64,000 nt of DNA from Niabella ginsenosidivorans. GTDB taxonomy: Bacteria; Bacteroidota; Bacteroidia; Chitinophagales; Chitinophagaceae. The stretch covers positions 3,162,001 to 3,226,000 of the forward strand of contig NZ_CP015772.1 in assembly GCF_001654455.1 (NCBI RefSeq), in the 5' to 3' direction. Both the position numbers and the translations under genes were made by a program. Below the pieces are notes generated by a model that was not told the origin of the DNA, made no database searches, and saw nothing but the letters and a program-made list of their open reading frames with translations. Shown piece after piece: positions 32,104-40,346 of the stretch (position 1 is the first letter of the stretch; every line of letters begins with the position of its first letter).

Positions 32104-32708
32104 CCTTTAAAAAATACACAAAGACATGCCTGGTCCTGCTCCTGGCACTGGCGGGGTCCTGCGGGATCTCAAAGAATTTTCCTGAAAAGTTTTATGCGCA
32201 GAACGAGTCCAGATTAGTAGGTATAAAGACGGATTTTCAAAAGCTGCACGCGGCACATCCCTTTTCTGTTCTTTTTGAGGAAAGAACCTTCTCCAATATT
32301 TCCTTTGAATTTATTGAAGATTCCATAAAATATATTTATCATTTCAATATCAACGGGCCGGCATTCAAAGACAGCCTGATAGCTCATCATTATGATCCGG
32401 CTGCAGTAATACAACTGATCAATGATATGCGTTCTATCCAATGTACCTGGATCGCTAATATTGATTACTATGAAAACCTGCAGCCCCGTAAATTAGTGCA
32501 GATGACGGTGCGCAACAAAGCGCTGAACAGCAGAATAAAGGGAGAAAGCTACTGCACACTGGTATTCTTTGAACTACCCCAACCTTTCAATGATAAAGGG
32601 GTTTTTCTCGACCGGTCAGATAAAAAAAGGCGCAGACAGATCAACGGCCACATTCTCCGGAAAGTAAACGACCGGGTAGGCTATGCTATTACCAAGCAAT
32701 ATCGTTAA
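32082..32708 (+). CDS. Lipoprotein coupled to the papain-like gene
   Basis: 208-residue predicted lipoprotein (CLVLLLALAGSCGISKNF; Cys in the lipobox about residue 27). The mature part contains FYAQNESRLVGIKTDFQKLH and FSNISFEFIEDSIKYIYHF, with no recognisable family. Starts inside the 3' end of the preceding gene (22-bp overlap), which suggests that the two products function together in the envelope. Confidence 0.65.
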   Translation: MAEQDRIAFKKYTKTCLVLLLALAGSCGISKNFPEKFYAQNESRLVGIKTDFQKLHAAHPFSVLFEERTFSNISFEFIEDSIKYIYHFNINGPAFKDSLIAHHYDPAAVIQLINDMRSIQCTWIANIDYYENLQPRKLVQMTVRNKALNSRIKGESYCTLVFFELPQPFNDKGVFLDRSDKKRRRQINGHILRKVNDRVGYAITKQYR

Positions 32709-32722
32709 CAAACCGACATGAA

Positions 32723-32762
32723 ATTTTTCAGGCTTAAAATACACAAAGGAAGCCTGAAAAAT
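32723..32762. repeat. 13-bp perfect inverted repeat after the lipoprotein gene
   Basis: attttt caggctt (32723-32735) is the exact reverse complement of aagcctgaaaaat (32750-32762). The A/T-rich outer parts of the stem could provide the U-tract of a bidirectional terminator. Found 15 bp after the stop at 32708. Confidence 0.6.
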
Positions 32763-32884
32763 GTCATCAAAGGTTCCTCTTGGCCAAAAACAATAATAAA
32801 TATACAAGAGAAAATATACACAGTTGTTAGTAATTCTTGATCTAAATTAACTTCCGTTAAATTTCAAGTTGTTATTTTTGCCGG

Positions 32885-33733
32885 ATGGTAAATTCGAAAG
32901 AGTGTGTTCGTTTTGCTATATTGGATATGAATGAAGGGCATTCCAACCAGGGCATGCGCTGTATAAAAGATATCGTGCACAGATGGGCAAACGAAAAACG
33001 GGTTGAATTGATTTATGATGTCTTTGAAGTTCGTTTAAAAAATGAGCTGCCGGACATGACCTACGACATTTACATTTCAAGCGGAGGACCCGGGGACCCA
33101 TTGAGCAGCCGCTTTGACGACTGGGATATTCAATGGAACAAATGGTTGAATGAAACCCTTCGCTGGAATGAGAACCCGGGCAATGACCGGAAAAAATTCG
33201 TTTTCTTTATCTGTCATTCCTTCCAGTTGGCCAGCCGTTATTTTAATGCGGGGCTGATCTGCAAACGCAAATCGACCTCCTTTGGGGTTTTTCCTGTTCA
33301 CCTGCTGCCGGAAGGAAGGGTGAATGTGATTTTCAAAGATCTGAATGATCCTTTCTATGCAGTTGACAGCAGGGATTTTCAGCTGATACAGCCCAATCTT
33401 GACCTGCTAGGTGAAATAGGAGCCTATATTACCTGTATTGAAAAAGAGCGGCCGCATGTTCCGTATGAACGGGCTGTAATGGGCATTTCTTTTAACCCGT
33501 ATATGTTTGGCACACAGTTTCACCCTGAAGCGGATGCAGAAGGGATGCTGAAGCATTTCCAGTCGGAAGAAAAAAGAAAAACGGTCATCGACAACCATGG
33601 TGCGGCTAAGCTGAACAGTATGATCGATCAGCTAAAAGATCCTGATAAAATCATGTGGACGAACCAGCATCTGCTTCCCAATTTTCTTAATGAGGCCCAT
33701 GAACATATAATGGAAGTAAATGCTGTGGCCTGA
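32885..33733 (+). CDS. Class I glutamine amidotransferase-like protein
   Basis: 282-residue cytosolic protein with the GATase1 fold. The nucleophile elbow is FFICHSFQLA (Cys at about residue 110), and the His/Glu pair lies in TQFHPEADAEG. The oxyanion-type segment YISSGGPGDP is at about 65. There is no fused synthetase domain, so the partner that uses the released ammonia, if any, is unknown; it may be a stand-alone gamma-glutamyl hydrolase. The last 65 residues form a helical extension. A TATTTTTG -7 box ends 4 bp before the ATG, which would give a nearly leaderless message. Confidence 0.87.
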   Translation: MVNSKECVRFAILDMNEGHSNQGMRCIKDIVHRWANEKRVELIYDVFEVRLKNELPDMTYDIYISSGGPGDPLSSRFDDWDIQWNKWLNETLRWNENPGNDRKKFVFFICHSFQLASRYFNAGLICKRKSTSFGVFPVHLLPEGRVNVIFKDLNDPFYAVDSRDFQLIQPNLDLLGEIGAYITCIEKERPHVPYERAVMGISFNPYMFGTQFHPEADAEGMLKHFQSEEKRKTVIDNHGAAKLNSMIDQLKDPDKIMWTNQHLLPNFLNEAHEHIMEVNAVA

Positions 33734-33816
33734 TTTCCTCCTGATGGATCTCAATTATTGTATATAATAAATGCGCTCCGGAATGAAGCGCATTTATTTT
33801 TTATGAATACCGACAC

Positions 33817-35262
33817 TCAAAACTTCAGATCCGGCCAGCCATCACGGTAAGTACGTTTTACATATTGATTCGCAGGCTCAAAGTTGGTTACCTTCATATT
33901 TGGCCCATCCCATGTTAAGGTAATGCCGCGGCCGGGAAATTTGCCTTCCGCATCCTTATAATTAAAGCTGCGGATAGCCAGGTTACCCATAAGGATGCTT
34001 TCTGTTAACGGTACAGCATATCCTATAAACGGAGAATCCACCATTTTATGCCCTTTTTCATAACCGGCAATGCAGGCGTCTACCCATTGTTTATAGTGCC
34101 CTTCAGCGCCACCCGGTATGCGCGGATATTTTTTGGGCACTTTAATATCCTTTGTTTTGGAAGTAGGCAGTAATGTAGGGTCCAATCCGTATACACCGCA
34201 CATCATTTTTCCTTTGGTACCAACAAAAAGCACACCATTGCCTTTATCGCCATGGCCGCCCATGATTTCATTAGGGCCTAATTCATCCGGGCGCTCCGGC
34301 TGAATGCCACCATCCATCCAGTGCAATTTTATATCTTTTCCGTTTTTGCTTTTGTATTTAAAATGAACAGAAGAAGATACAGGCGGACTGTCCGGGAAGT
34401 ATCCCTGCTGGAAATTACCTGTATAAATGGTGCTGGTGCTGCAGGTTACTTCGGTAGGAAAGCCCAGCCCTAATACCTTAAATACCGGGCCTACAATATG
34501 ACAGGCCATATCGCCCAAAGCGCCGGTACCATAATCCCACCAGCCCCGCCAGTTAAACGGAACCACGTTACCTTCATATTCCCGGTAAGGAGCCGTGCCC
34601 AGCCAGAGATCCCAGTTCAATCCCTCCGGAACAGACGGCTTCTCGTTGGGCCATGCAATACCCTGGGGCCATACCGGCCGGTTGGTCCAGCAATAAACAG
34701 ATTCTATTTCGCCAATCAGCCCTGCTTCATACCATTCCCGCAAATCGCGCACCCCGTCATTAGAAGAACCCTGGTCGCCCATTTGCGTTACTACCTTATA
34801 GCGCTTTGCCGCTTCTCCCAGCATTCTCGATTCCCATATATCATGTGTCAGCGGTTTTTGCACATACACATGCTTATTCAGTTGCATGGCATGAAACGCA
34901 ACAATGGCATGTGTATGATCCGGGGTTCCTACGCTTACTGCATCAAAATGCTTACTTTCCTTATCAAGGAGCTCCCGCCAGTCGTTATAGTATTTGGCTT
35001 TGGGAAACAGTTTACGGTTTTGCGCTGCCTGCCGGTCATCCACATCCACCAGAAATGCTATTTCAGCATTTCCGCTCTTTGCAAAATGACGAATGTCGTC
35101 ACCGCCTTTTCCGCCGGCGCCCACACCTGCCACCAGCAGCTTATCACTTGGTGCTACATAACCGCGCCCCAGAACATGACGGGGAACAATAAAGAAAGCG
35201 CTTCCTGCAAGCGCTGTGTTTCTTATAAATTTTCTTCTTGAATAATTCTTTTTTTGATTCAT
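33817..35262 (-). CDS. Tat-exported Gfo/Idh/MocA-family oxidoreductase (copy A)
   Basis: 481-residue NAD(P)-dependent sugar oxidoreductase-type protein. The N-terminus carries a twin-arginine signal (YSRRKFIRNTALAGSAFFIV), so it folds in the cytosol with cofactor and is exported. The Rossmann motif is GVGAGGKGGDD, the Lys of the family catalytic motif lies in VYVQKPLTHD, and further conserved positions follow in MGDQGSSNDGVRDLREWYEA and GALGDMACHIVGPVF. It is in tandem with a close paralogue 61 bp upstream. The substrate is probably a sugar or inositol derivative, not determinable from sequence. Confidence 0.92.
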   Translation of the reverse strand: MNQKKNYSRRKFIRNTALAGSAFFIVPRHVLGRGYVAPSDKLLVAGVGAGGKGGDDIRHFAKSGNAEIAFLVDVDDRQAAQNRKLFPKAKYYNDWRELLDKESKHFDAVSVGTPDHTHAIVAFHAMQLNKHVYVQKPLTHDIWESRMLGEAAKRYKVVTQMGDQGSSNDGVRDLREWYEAGLIGEIESVYCWTNRPVWPQGIAWPNEKPSVPEGLNWDLWLGTAPYREYEGNVVPFNWRGWWDYGTGALGDMACHIVGPVFKVLGLGFPTEVTCSTSTIYTGNFQQGYFPDSPPVSSSVHFKYKSKNGKDIKLHWMDGGIQPERPDELGPNEIMGGHGDKGNGVLFVGTKGKMMCGVYGLDPTLLPTSKTKDIKVPKKYPRIPGGAEGHYKQWVDACIAGYEKGHKMVDSPFIGYAVPLTESILMGNLAIRSFNYKDAEGKFPGRGITLTWDGPNMKVTNFEPANQYVKRTYRDGWPDLKF

Positions 35263-35322
35263 GATGACAAAAAAGATTTAATGAAATATGATTGAAAAAA
35301 AATGATCCTCAAATACACTTTA

Positions 35323-36768
35323 CTATAAGGTCAGGCTCCATCCTTCACGGTAATCCCGTTTCACAAAGCGGTTGGCCTCATCAAAGTTGGTGATCTTCAT
35401 GTTCTGTGCATCCCACAGGAGCTTTTTGCGGCCTGTAAATTTACTTTTGCCCCAGCCGGATATACTGGGATCCATATACAACGCGCTCCGGATGGCCAGG
35501 TTGCCCATAAGAATGCTTTCCGTAAAAGGCCCGGCATATTCAAACGGAGAGCTGGTGACTCCTTTCCCGTAACCATCAATGCAGGCATTTACCCATTGCA
35601 GATAGTGCCCGTCCTCACCGCCCGGTACCCGGGCAATTGTTTCTTTTACGGCTTTTGCGCTTTCATTTTTTGAAAGTGGCAGCAGCCTGGGGTTAGCTCC
35701 ATAACAGTCTGCAAGCAATTTGCCTTTTGTACCAATGAATAAAACGCCGCCATCCCAGTTGCCAAACTCTTCTTCAGGCAACAACTCATCAGGACGTTTC
35801 GGCAGCAAACCTCCATCATACCAGGATACTTTCAGTGTGCCTTTTTTGTCTTTCCTGGGATACTCCAGGTGAATAATAGACGCTACCGGGCAACTATCAA
35901 TATTATTGGCTTCCTGGTTCATCCCCGTCCATTGATTGGCAATACTGCATTCTGCTGAAGAGGGATAACTTATAGGCAGGATCCTGAAAATAGGATCCAT
36001 AATATGGCAGGCCATATCGCCCAGCGCACCGGTACCGTAGTTCCACCAGCCCCGCCAGTTAAAGGGAACATAAGCAGGGTTATAATCATCTTTGGGCGCC
36101 GTGCCCAGCCACAGATCCCAATCCAGTTCTTTGGGCACTTCGAAATTCCCTTTTGGCTTAGGCACTCCCTGTGGCCATATAGGGCGATTGGTCCATGCCT
36201 GTGCTTCAATAATATCGCCAATCAGGCCCGCATCATACAATTCTTTCATCCGGCGTACCCCATCGCCCGATCCGCCCTGGTTTCCCATCTGGGTGATCAC
36301 TTTATATTTCTTTGCAGCCTGTGCCAGAATACGCGCTTCATAAATATCATGTGTCAGCGGTTTTTGAGTGTATACATGTTTTCCCAGTTGCATTGCTGCT
36401 AACGTAGCAACAGCGTGCGTATGATCCGGCGTACTGATACTACAGGCATCAATGTTCTTTGCCTCCTTTTGCAGCATTTCCCTGAAATCTTTGTAATAGC
36501 TGGCTTTAGGGAACCTTTTTCTTGAATTTGCAGCAGCACGGTCATCCACATCGCACAGCGCTACTATATTCACTTTCGGGCTTTTAGCAAATGATGCCAG
36601 ATCCCCTTCTCCTTTACCTCCGGCCCCGATACCTGCAATATTCAGCTTATCAGACGGAGCTATAAACCCTTTTCCTAAAACATGCCTGGGTACAATAAAA
36701 AAAGCAGTTCCTGCAAGGGCTGAGTTTTTGATAAACTTTCTCCTTGAATGATCATTCTTATCCTTCAT
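35323..36768 (-). CDS. Tat-exported Gfo/Idh/MocA-family oxidoreductase (copy B)
   Basis: 481 residues, the same length as copy A and aligned along its whole length (for example FIVPRHVLGKGFIAPSDKLN against FIVPRHVLGRGYVAPSDKLL). The twin-arginine signal is HSRRKFIKNSALAGTAFFIV; the Rossmann motif GIGAGGKGEGD and the Lys motif VYTQKPLTHD are intact. It is the first gene of the pair, and both are probably one transcript. The divergence of the C-terminal region suggests that the two act on different substrates or as a heteromer (inference). Confidence 0.92.
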   Translation of the reverse strand: MKDKNDHSRRKFIKNSALAGTAFFIVPRHVLGKGFIAPSDKLNIAGIGAGGKGEGDLASFAKSPKVNIVALCDVDDRAAANSRKRFPKASYYKDFREMLQKEAKNIDACSISTPDHTHAVATLAAMQLGKHVYTQKPLTHDIYEARILAQAAKKYKVITQMGNQGGSGDGVRRMKELYDAGLIGDIIEAQAWTNRPIWPQGVPKPKGNFEVPKELDWDLWLGTAPKDDYNPAYVPFNWRGWWNYGTGALGDMACHIMDPIFRILPISYPSSAECSIANQWTGMNQEANNIDSCPVASIIHLEYPRKDKKGTLKVSWYDGGLLPKRPDELLPEEEFGNWDGGVLFIGTKGKLLADCYGANPRLLPLSKNESAKAVKETIARVPGGEDGHYLQWVNACIDGYGKGVTSSPFEYAGPFTESILMGNLAIRSALYMDPSISGWGKSKFTGRKKLLWDAQNMKITNFDEANRFVKRDYREGWSLTL

Positions 36769-36878
36769 AATGGCTTAAAAAAAATTTAACAAATCAGATT
36801 TAAGGGAAGTAAAGTAGGCATTTTCTCTGATAAAACTTGAGATGCGTATTATTTTTTTCCATTTTTTTTGAAAAATGG

Positions 36879-37508
36879 CTAATAATGCTGATCAACGACC
36901 CGGCTTTTTAATTCATCCTTAAAAAGAACTTCCACCTTAAAGTTCATGGGCGCATAATATTGTTCCAAGATCTTACGGATCTTATCTTTTGATTGTTGCA
37001 TATATACCGGATTGCCCTCCATCTGTTTCCGGGACTCAGCGTACAGCTTTTTCTGAACCGTGGCATAATAAGTTTCATCCGGCGATTCCAGCATACCCCT
37101 GCGCGTCATCGCATCTGCCCGGTCCATTCGCAGCTCGTAGCTGAGCAGTTGCGGAGCAGGGATAACAATGTGCACCACTTTATTTTTTTCTTCTATATTC
37201 ACTTGCTGTTTTTCCAGGCTCACTCCGTATTTAGCTATATAAGGGATTGAAATATTGACGGTGCGCTCCATAAACATTTTTTTGAAAGCATCTGTCATAG
37301 TGCCATCGTTGGTAATATTCGTGGTCTTAATATTGGCAGTGCCCTGCACTTCCAGCGAAGCCAGCTCGGAAACCTCCTTAACAAAGGCCGCATTCAGCGC
37401 AATATTTTCAATCGTTTTGGTGCCATTCTTTTTTCCCAGCAAATACGCCAGCACCCCTATGGCAACCGCACAAAGCACTATGATAAACGGTAAACAGCCT
37501 TTCTGCAT
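36879..37508 (-). CDS. DUF4230 membrane-anchored protein
   Basis: 209-residue protein with one N-terminal membrane helix (LPFIIVLCAVAIGVLAYLLG) and a soluble domain that fits DUF4230: VSELASLEVQGTANIKTTNI, RTVNISIPYIAKYGVSLEKQ, VVHIVIPAPQLLSYELRMDR. No catalytic motif known. Lies 110 bp upstream of the oxidoreductase tandem and divergent from the GMC gene. Function unknown. Confidence 0.85.
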   Translation of the reverse strand: MQKGCLPFIIVLCAVAIGVLAYLLGKKNGTKTIENIALNAAFVKEVSELASLEVQGTANIKTTNITNDGTMTDAFKKMFMERTVNISIPYIAKYGVSLEKQQVNIEEKNKVVHIVIPAPQLLSYELRMDRADAMTRRGMLESPDETYYATVQKKLYAESRKQMEGNPVYMQQSKDKIRKILEQYYAPMNFKVEVLFKDELKSRVVDQHY

Positions 37509-37667
37509 TTTACAAAAATTATAAAAGTTTTAATCCGGGTTTAAAATTAACCGATTATACGCTAAAACCTTGTTATTAAATACCGCTTTTAAAAATCCGC
37601 CTATGATTTTAAACATTTCGTTGTATATTGGCCTGTCTTATTTAATAAATTTTAAAAGGCCATTTGA

Positions 37668-39405
37668 ATGGAAGAATTGCAGATCAAAAAACAAGCTAAA
37701 AAATATGATGTAGTAATTGTTGGTTCCGGTGCAGGCGGTGGCATGGCGGCATACGTATTATCCAAAGCAGGCTTAAATGTCTGCATGCTGGAAGCGGGCC
37801 CCATGTACAATCCGCAGAAAGAAGTTTTCCAGCTAAAAAGACCCTGGGAGTCGCCCCGCAGAGGCCGCGCTACCAAATACCGCCCTTTTGGCGATTTTGA
37901 TGCCTGTTATGGGGGATGGAATATTGAAGGAGAGCCTTACACCAAAGAGAAAGGCACTGAATGGGAATGGTTCCGGGCGCGCATGCTGGGTGGCAGAACC
38001 AATCATTGGGGCCGTATTTCACTGCGTTTCGGGCCAAGGGATTTTAAAGGCTACAGTTATGATGGTGTGGGTACCGACTGGCCCATTGGTTATGATGATA
38101 TAAAACCCTACTACGACAAAGTAGACCAGTTGATCGGGGTGTTCGGGAGCGTGGAGAACCTGCCAAATGAACCGGACGGTATTTTTTTACCACCGCCCAA
38201 ACCACGGCTGCATGAGCTTTTTATAAAAAAAGGCGCCCAGAAATCGGGCGTGCCGGTGATCCCTTCCCGGCTTTCTATCCTTACCAAAAAATTAAATGAT
38301 GAAAGAGGCTCCTGTTTCTTTTGTTCACAGTGCGGCAGGAACTGTAGCATGGCCAAAGCTGATTTTTCCTCTTCAAACGTATTGATATACCCGGCATTAA
38401 AAACAGGTAAACTGGAAGTAATCGCCAATGCCATGGCACGCGAAGTGCTTACGAATACGGACGGAATGGCAAAGGGAGTATCCTATGTGAATAAAGAAGA
38501 CATGCTGGAGTACCAGGTAGAAGGGCGCGTGGTGATACTGGCTGCCAGCGCCTGCGAAACAGCCCGGCTTTTACTGAACTCAAAATCCCAGCGACATCCA
38601 AACGGATTGGCAAACAGCAGCAATGTGGTGGGCAAATACCTTCAGGATAGTACAGGCGCTGCCATGGGGGGTATATTCCGGAACTTTTTGGACGAAAAAG
38701 ATATAATGAAGATGGCGTAGGCGGTATGCACGTTTACTCTCCCTGGTGGGGCGATAATAAGAAGCTGGGATTTCCACGCGGCTATCACATAGAATATTGG
38801 GGGGCTTTGGTCAGCCGGCCTATGGGTTTGGAATGGGGCTGGAATCATTAAATGGTAAATACCCCGTAAACGGTAAAAAGAAAGAGGCCGGTGGTTATGG
38901 AAAATCCTTCAAGGAAGACCAGCGCTATTTCTATGGTGCTTCCGTAGGTATGGCCGGCCGCGGAGAAGCTATTGCGTTTGAGCATAACCGCTGTGAAATT
39001 GATCCCAATGTAGTAGACAAATACGGCATTCCTGTTTTAAAGTTTAATGTTACATTAAGCGATTATGAAATAAAACAGGCCAAGCATATGAAGGAAACCT
39101 TTAAAGAGATCATGCACAATATGGGCGCGGTGATCACTTATGGTGATGACGGTCCTGAAAACAACTATGGTATTGACAAACCAGGATATATTATTCATGA
39201 AGCCGGTACTGCACGTATGGGCGATGATCCTAAATCCTCGGTACTGAATAAGTGGAGCCAGGCACATGATTGTAAAAACCTGTTTTGTGTAGACGGCAGC
39301 CAGTTTACATCACAGGCTAATAAAAACATTACCTGGACCATTCTGGCCTTAAGTATGCGTGCAAGCGAGTTTATTATTGATGAAATGAAAAAACAGAATT
39401 TATAG
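37668..39405 (+). pseudogene. GMC oxidoreductase interrupted by two single-base frameshifts
   Basis: Encodes a FAD-dependent glucose-methanol-choline oxidoreductase of about 579 residues once two bases are restored. The FAD motif VVIVGSGAGGGMAAYVLSKA is near the N-terminus, and HEAGTARMGDDPKSSVLNKW and DGSQFTSQANKNITWT are at the C-terminus. The first frame ends at 38720; the second runs from about 38797 to 39405. Between them a third frame reads EDGVGGMHVYSPWWGDNKKL correctly. The shifts map to two G6 runs (38656-38661 and 38799-38804); one extra G in each makes a single frame (1740 nt). Followed after 70 bp by its small-subunit-like gene. Either a sequencing artefact, phase variation or true decay; I favour the first or second. 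Confidence 0.85.
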
Positions 39406-39475
39406 TCCCGATAGTTATCAGGATGAACATTGGACATCAGATATCCAGCATACAGAAACATTAAATGTACAAACA

Positions 39476-40147
39476 ATGAAAAGACGTGATTCACTCAAAT
39501 ATATAGCAGCCGGGGCACTGGCTACCGGCACCCTGGCCATTGGATGCAAGCCGGGTGAGAAAAAAGACAATTCGCCCGCAGCTACTACGGAAAAAAAAGC
39601 CGGCCTCCACCGTTATGAAGATGAAAAAAGGTACGAGGAGGAGGTAGAAAAGCTGCCGGACTTTTTTAATGCGCATGAGATGGCTACCATCACCCTTCTT
39701 GCAGATATTATCATTCCTAAAGATGAAGTAAGCGGCAGCGCCAGCGATGCAAAAGTGCCGGATTTCATCCAGTTTACGGTAAAAGACCAGCCTGAGCTTC
39801 AAACGCCTATGAGAGGCGGTTTACGTTGGCTGGACATGCAGTGCCTGAACAAATACGGGAAAGCTTTTAAGGACTGTTCTTCTCAGCAGCAAATTGAAAT
39901 GGTTGATCTGATCGCCTACCCGGACAGGGCAAAAGGCAAGCCGGAACTGGCACAGGGTGTGGCCTTTTTTTCAAAGCTGCGCGATCTTACCGCCACCGGC
40001 TTCTACACCTCTGAAATCGGCGTAAAAGACATCGGTTATGTGGGCAGCCAGCCCAACCAATGGAACGGGGTGCCGGACGATGTGCTAAAACAATATGGGT
40101 TGGCCTATACCGAAAAAGAATTGAAAGAATGTGTAAGCTTTGCATAA
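39476..40147 (+). CDS. Gluconate 2-dehydrogenase subunit 3-like protein
   Basis: 223-residue exported protein. The N-terminus MKRRDSLKYIAAGALATGTL followed by AIGCKPG looks like a twin-arginine signal that also contains a lipobox-like Cys. The core (NAHEMATITLLADIIIPKDE, and GGLRWLDMQCLNKYG) is the family signature of the small subunit of membrane gluconate/sugar dehydrogenases, which assists export of the flavoprotein subunit. Starts 70 bp after the GMC gene, consistent with a two-subunit periplasmic sugar dehydrogenase whose electron acceptor is not encoded here. Confidence 0.9.
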   Translation: MKRRDSLKYIAAGALATGTLAIGCKPGEKKDNSPAATTEKKAGLHRYEDEKRYEEEVEKLPDFFNAHEMATITLLADIIIPKDEVSGSASDAKVPDFIQFTVKDQPELQTPMRGGLRWLDMQCLNKYGKAFKDCSSQQQIEMVDLIAYPDRAKGKPELAQGVAFFSKLRDLTATGFYTSEIGVKDIGYVGSQPNQWNGVPDDVLKQYGLAYTEKELKECVSFA

Positions 40148-40180
40148 AGATGCTGTAGTCAGAAAGCTGTGAGGCGTATC

Positions 40181-40238
40181 AGAAGTCGTTATATTATCCC
40201 GATTGCTATCGGGCCGATATGACGACTTCTCTTTTTTT
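40181..40238 (+). terminator. Intrinsic terminator of the GMC operon
   Basis: agaagtcgt (40181-40189) pairs with acgacttct (40222-40230) with an inner hairpin (cccgattgctatcggg) and is followed by seven T residues. Located 34 bp after the stop of the subunit-3 gene. Confidence 0.85.
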
Positions 40239-40346
40239 GAGACGCCCCTGCTTTTATTGATCGCATGCCGGTATTGGATTCTCCACCTGCACAGTGATGT
40301 AAAGCCAGGGTTAGGTTCCTTTTTTCAAAAATCGTAATTTCGACCG

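Noticed and set aside
31180-32708. Toxin-immunity pair
   Set aside because: The first protein has an export signal, but no secretion-system marker, toxin domain or repeat module is near; kept only as a papain-like/lipoprotein pair.
34498-35241. 247-codon plus-strand frame opposite a Gfo/Idh/MocA gene
   Set aside because: Long only because it is antisense to a strongly coding gene; the sequence has no domain and similar shadows appear opposite the paralogue.
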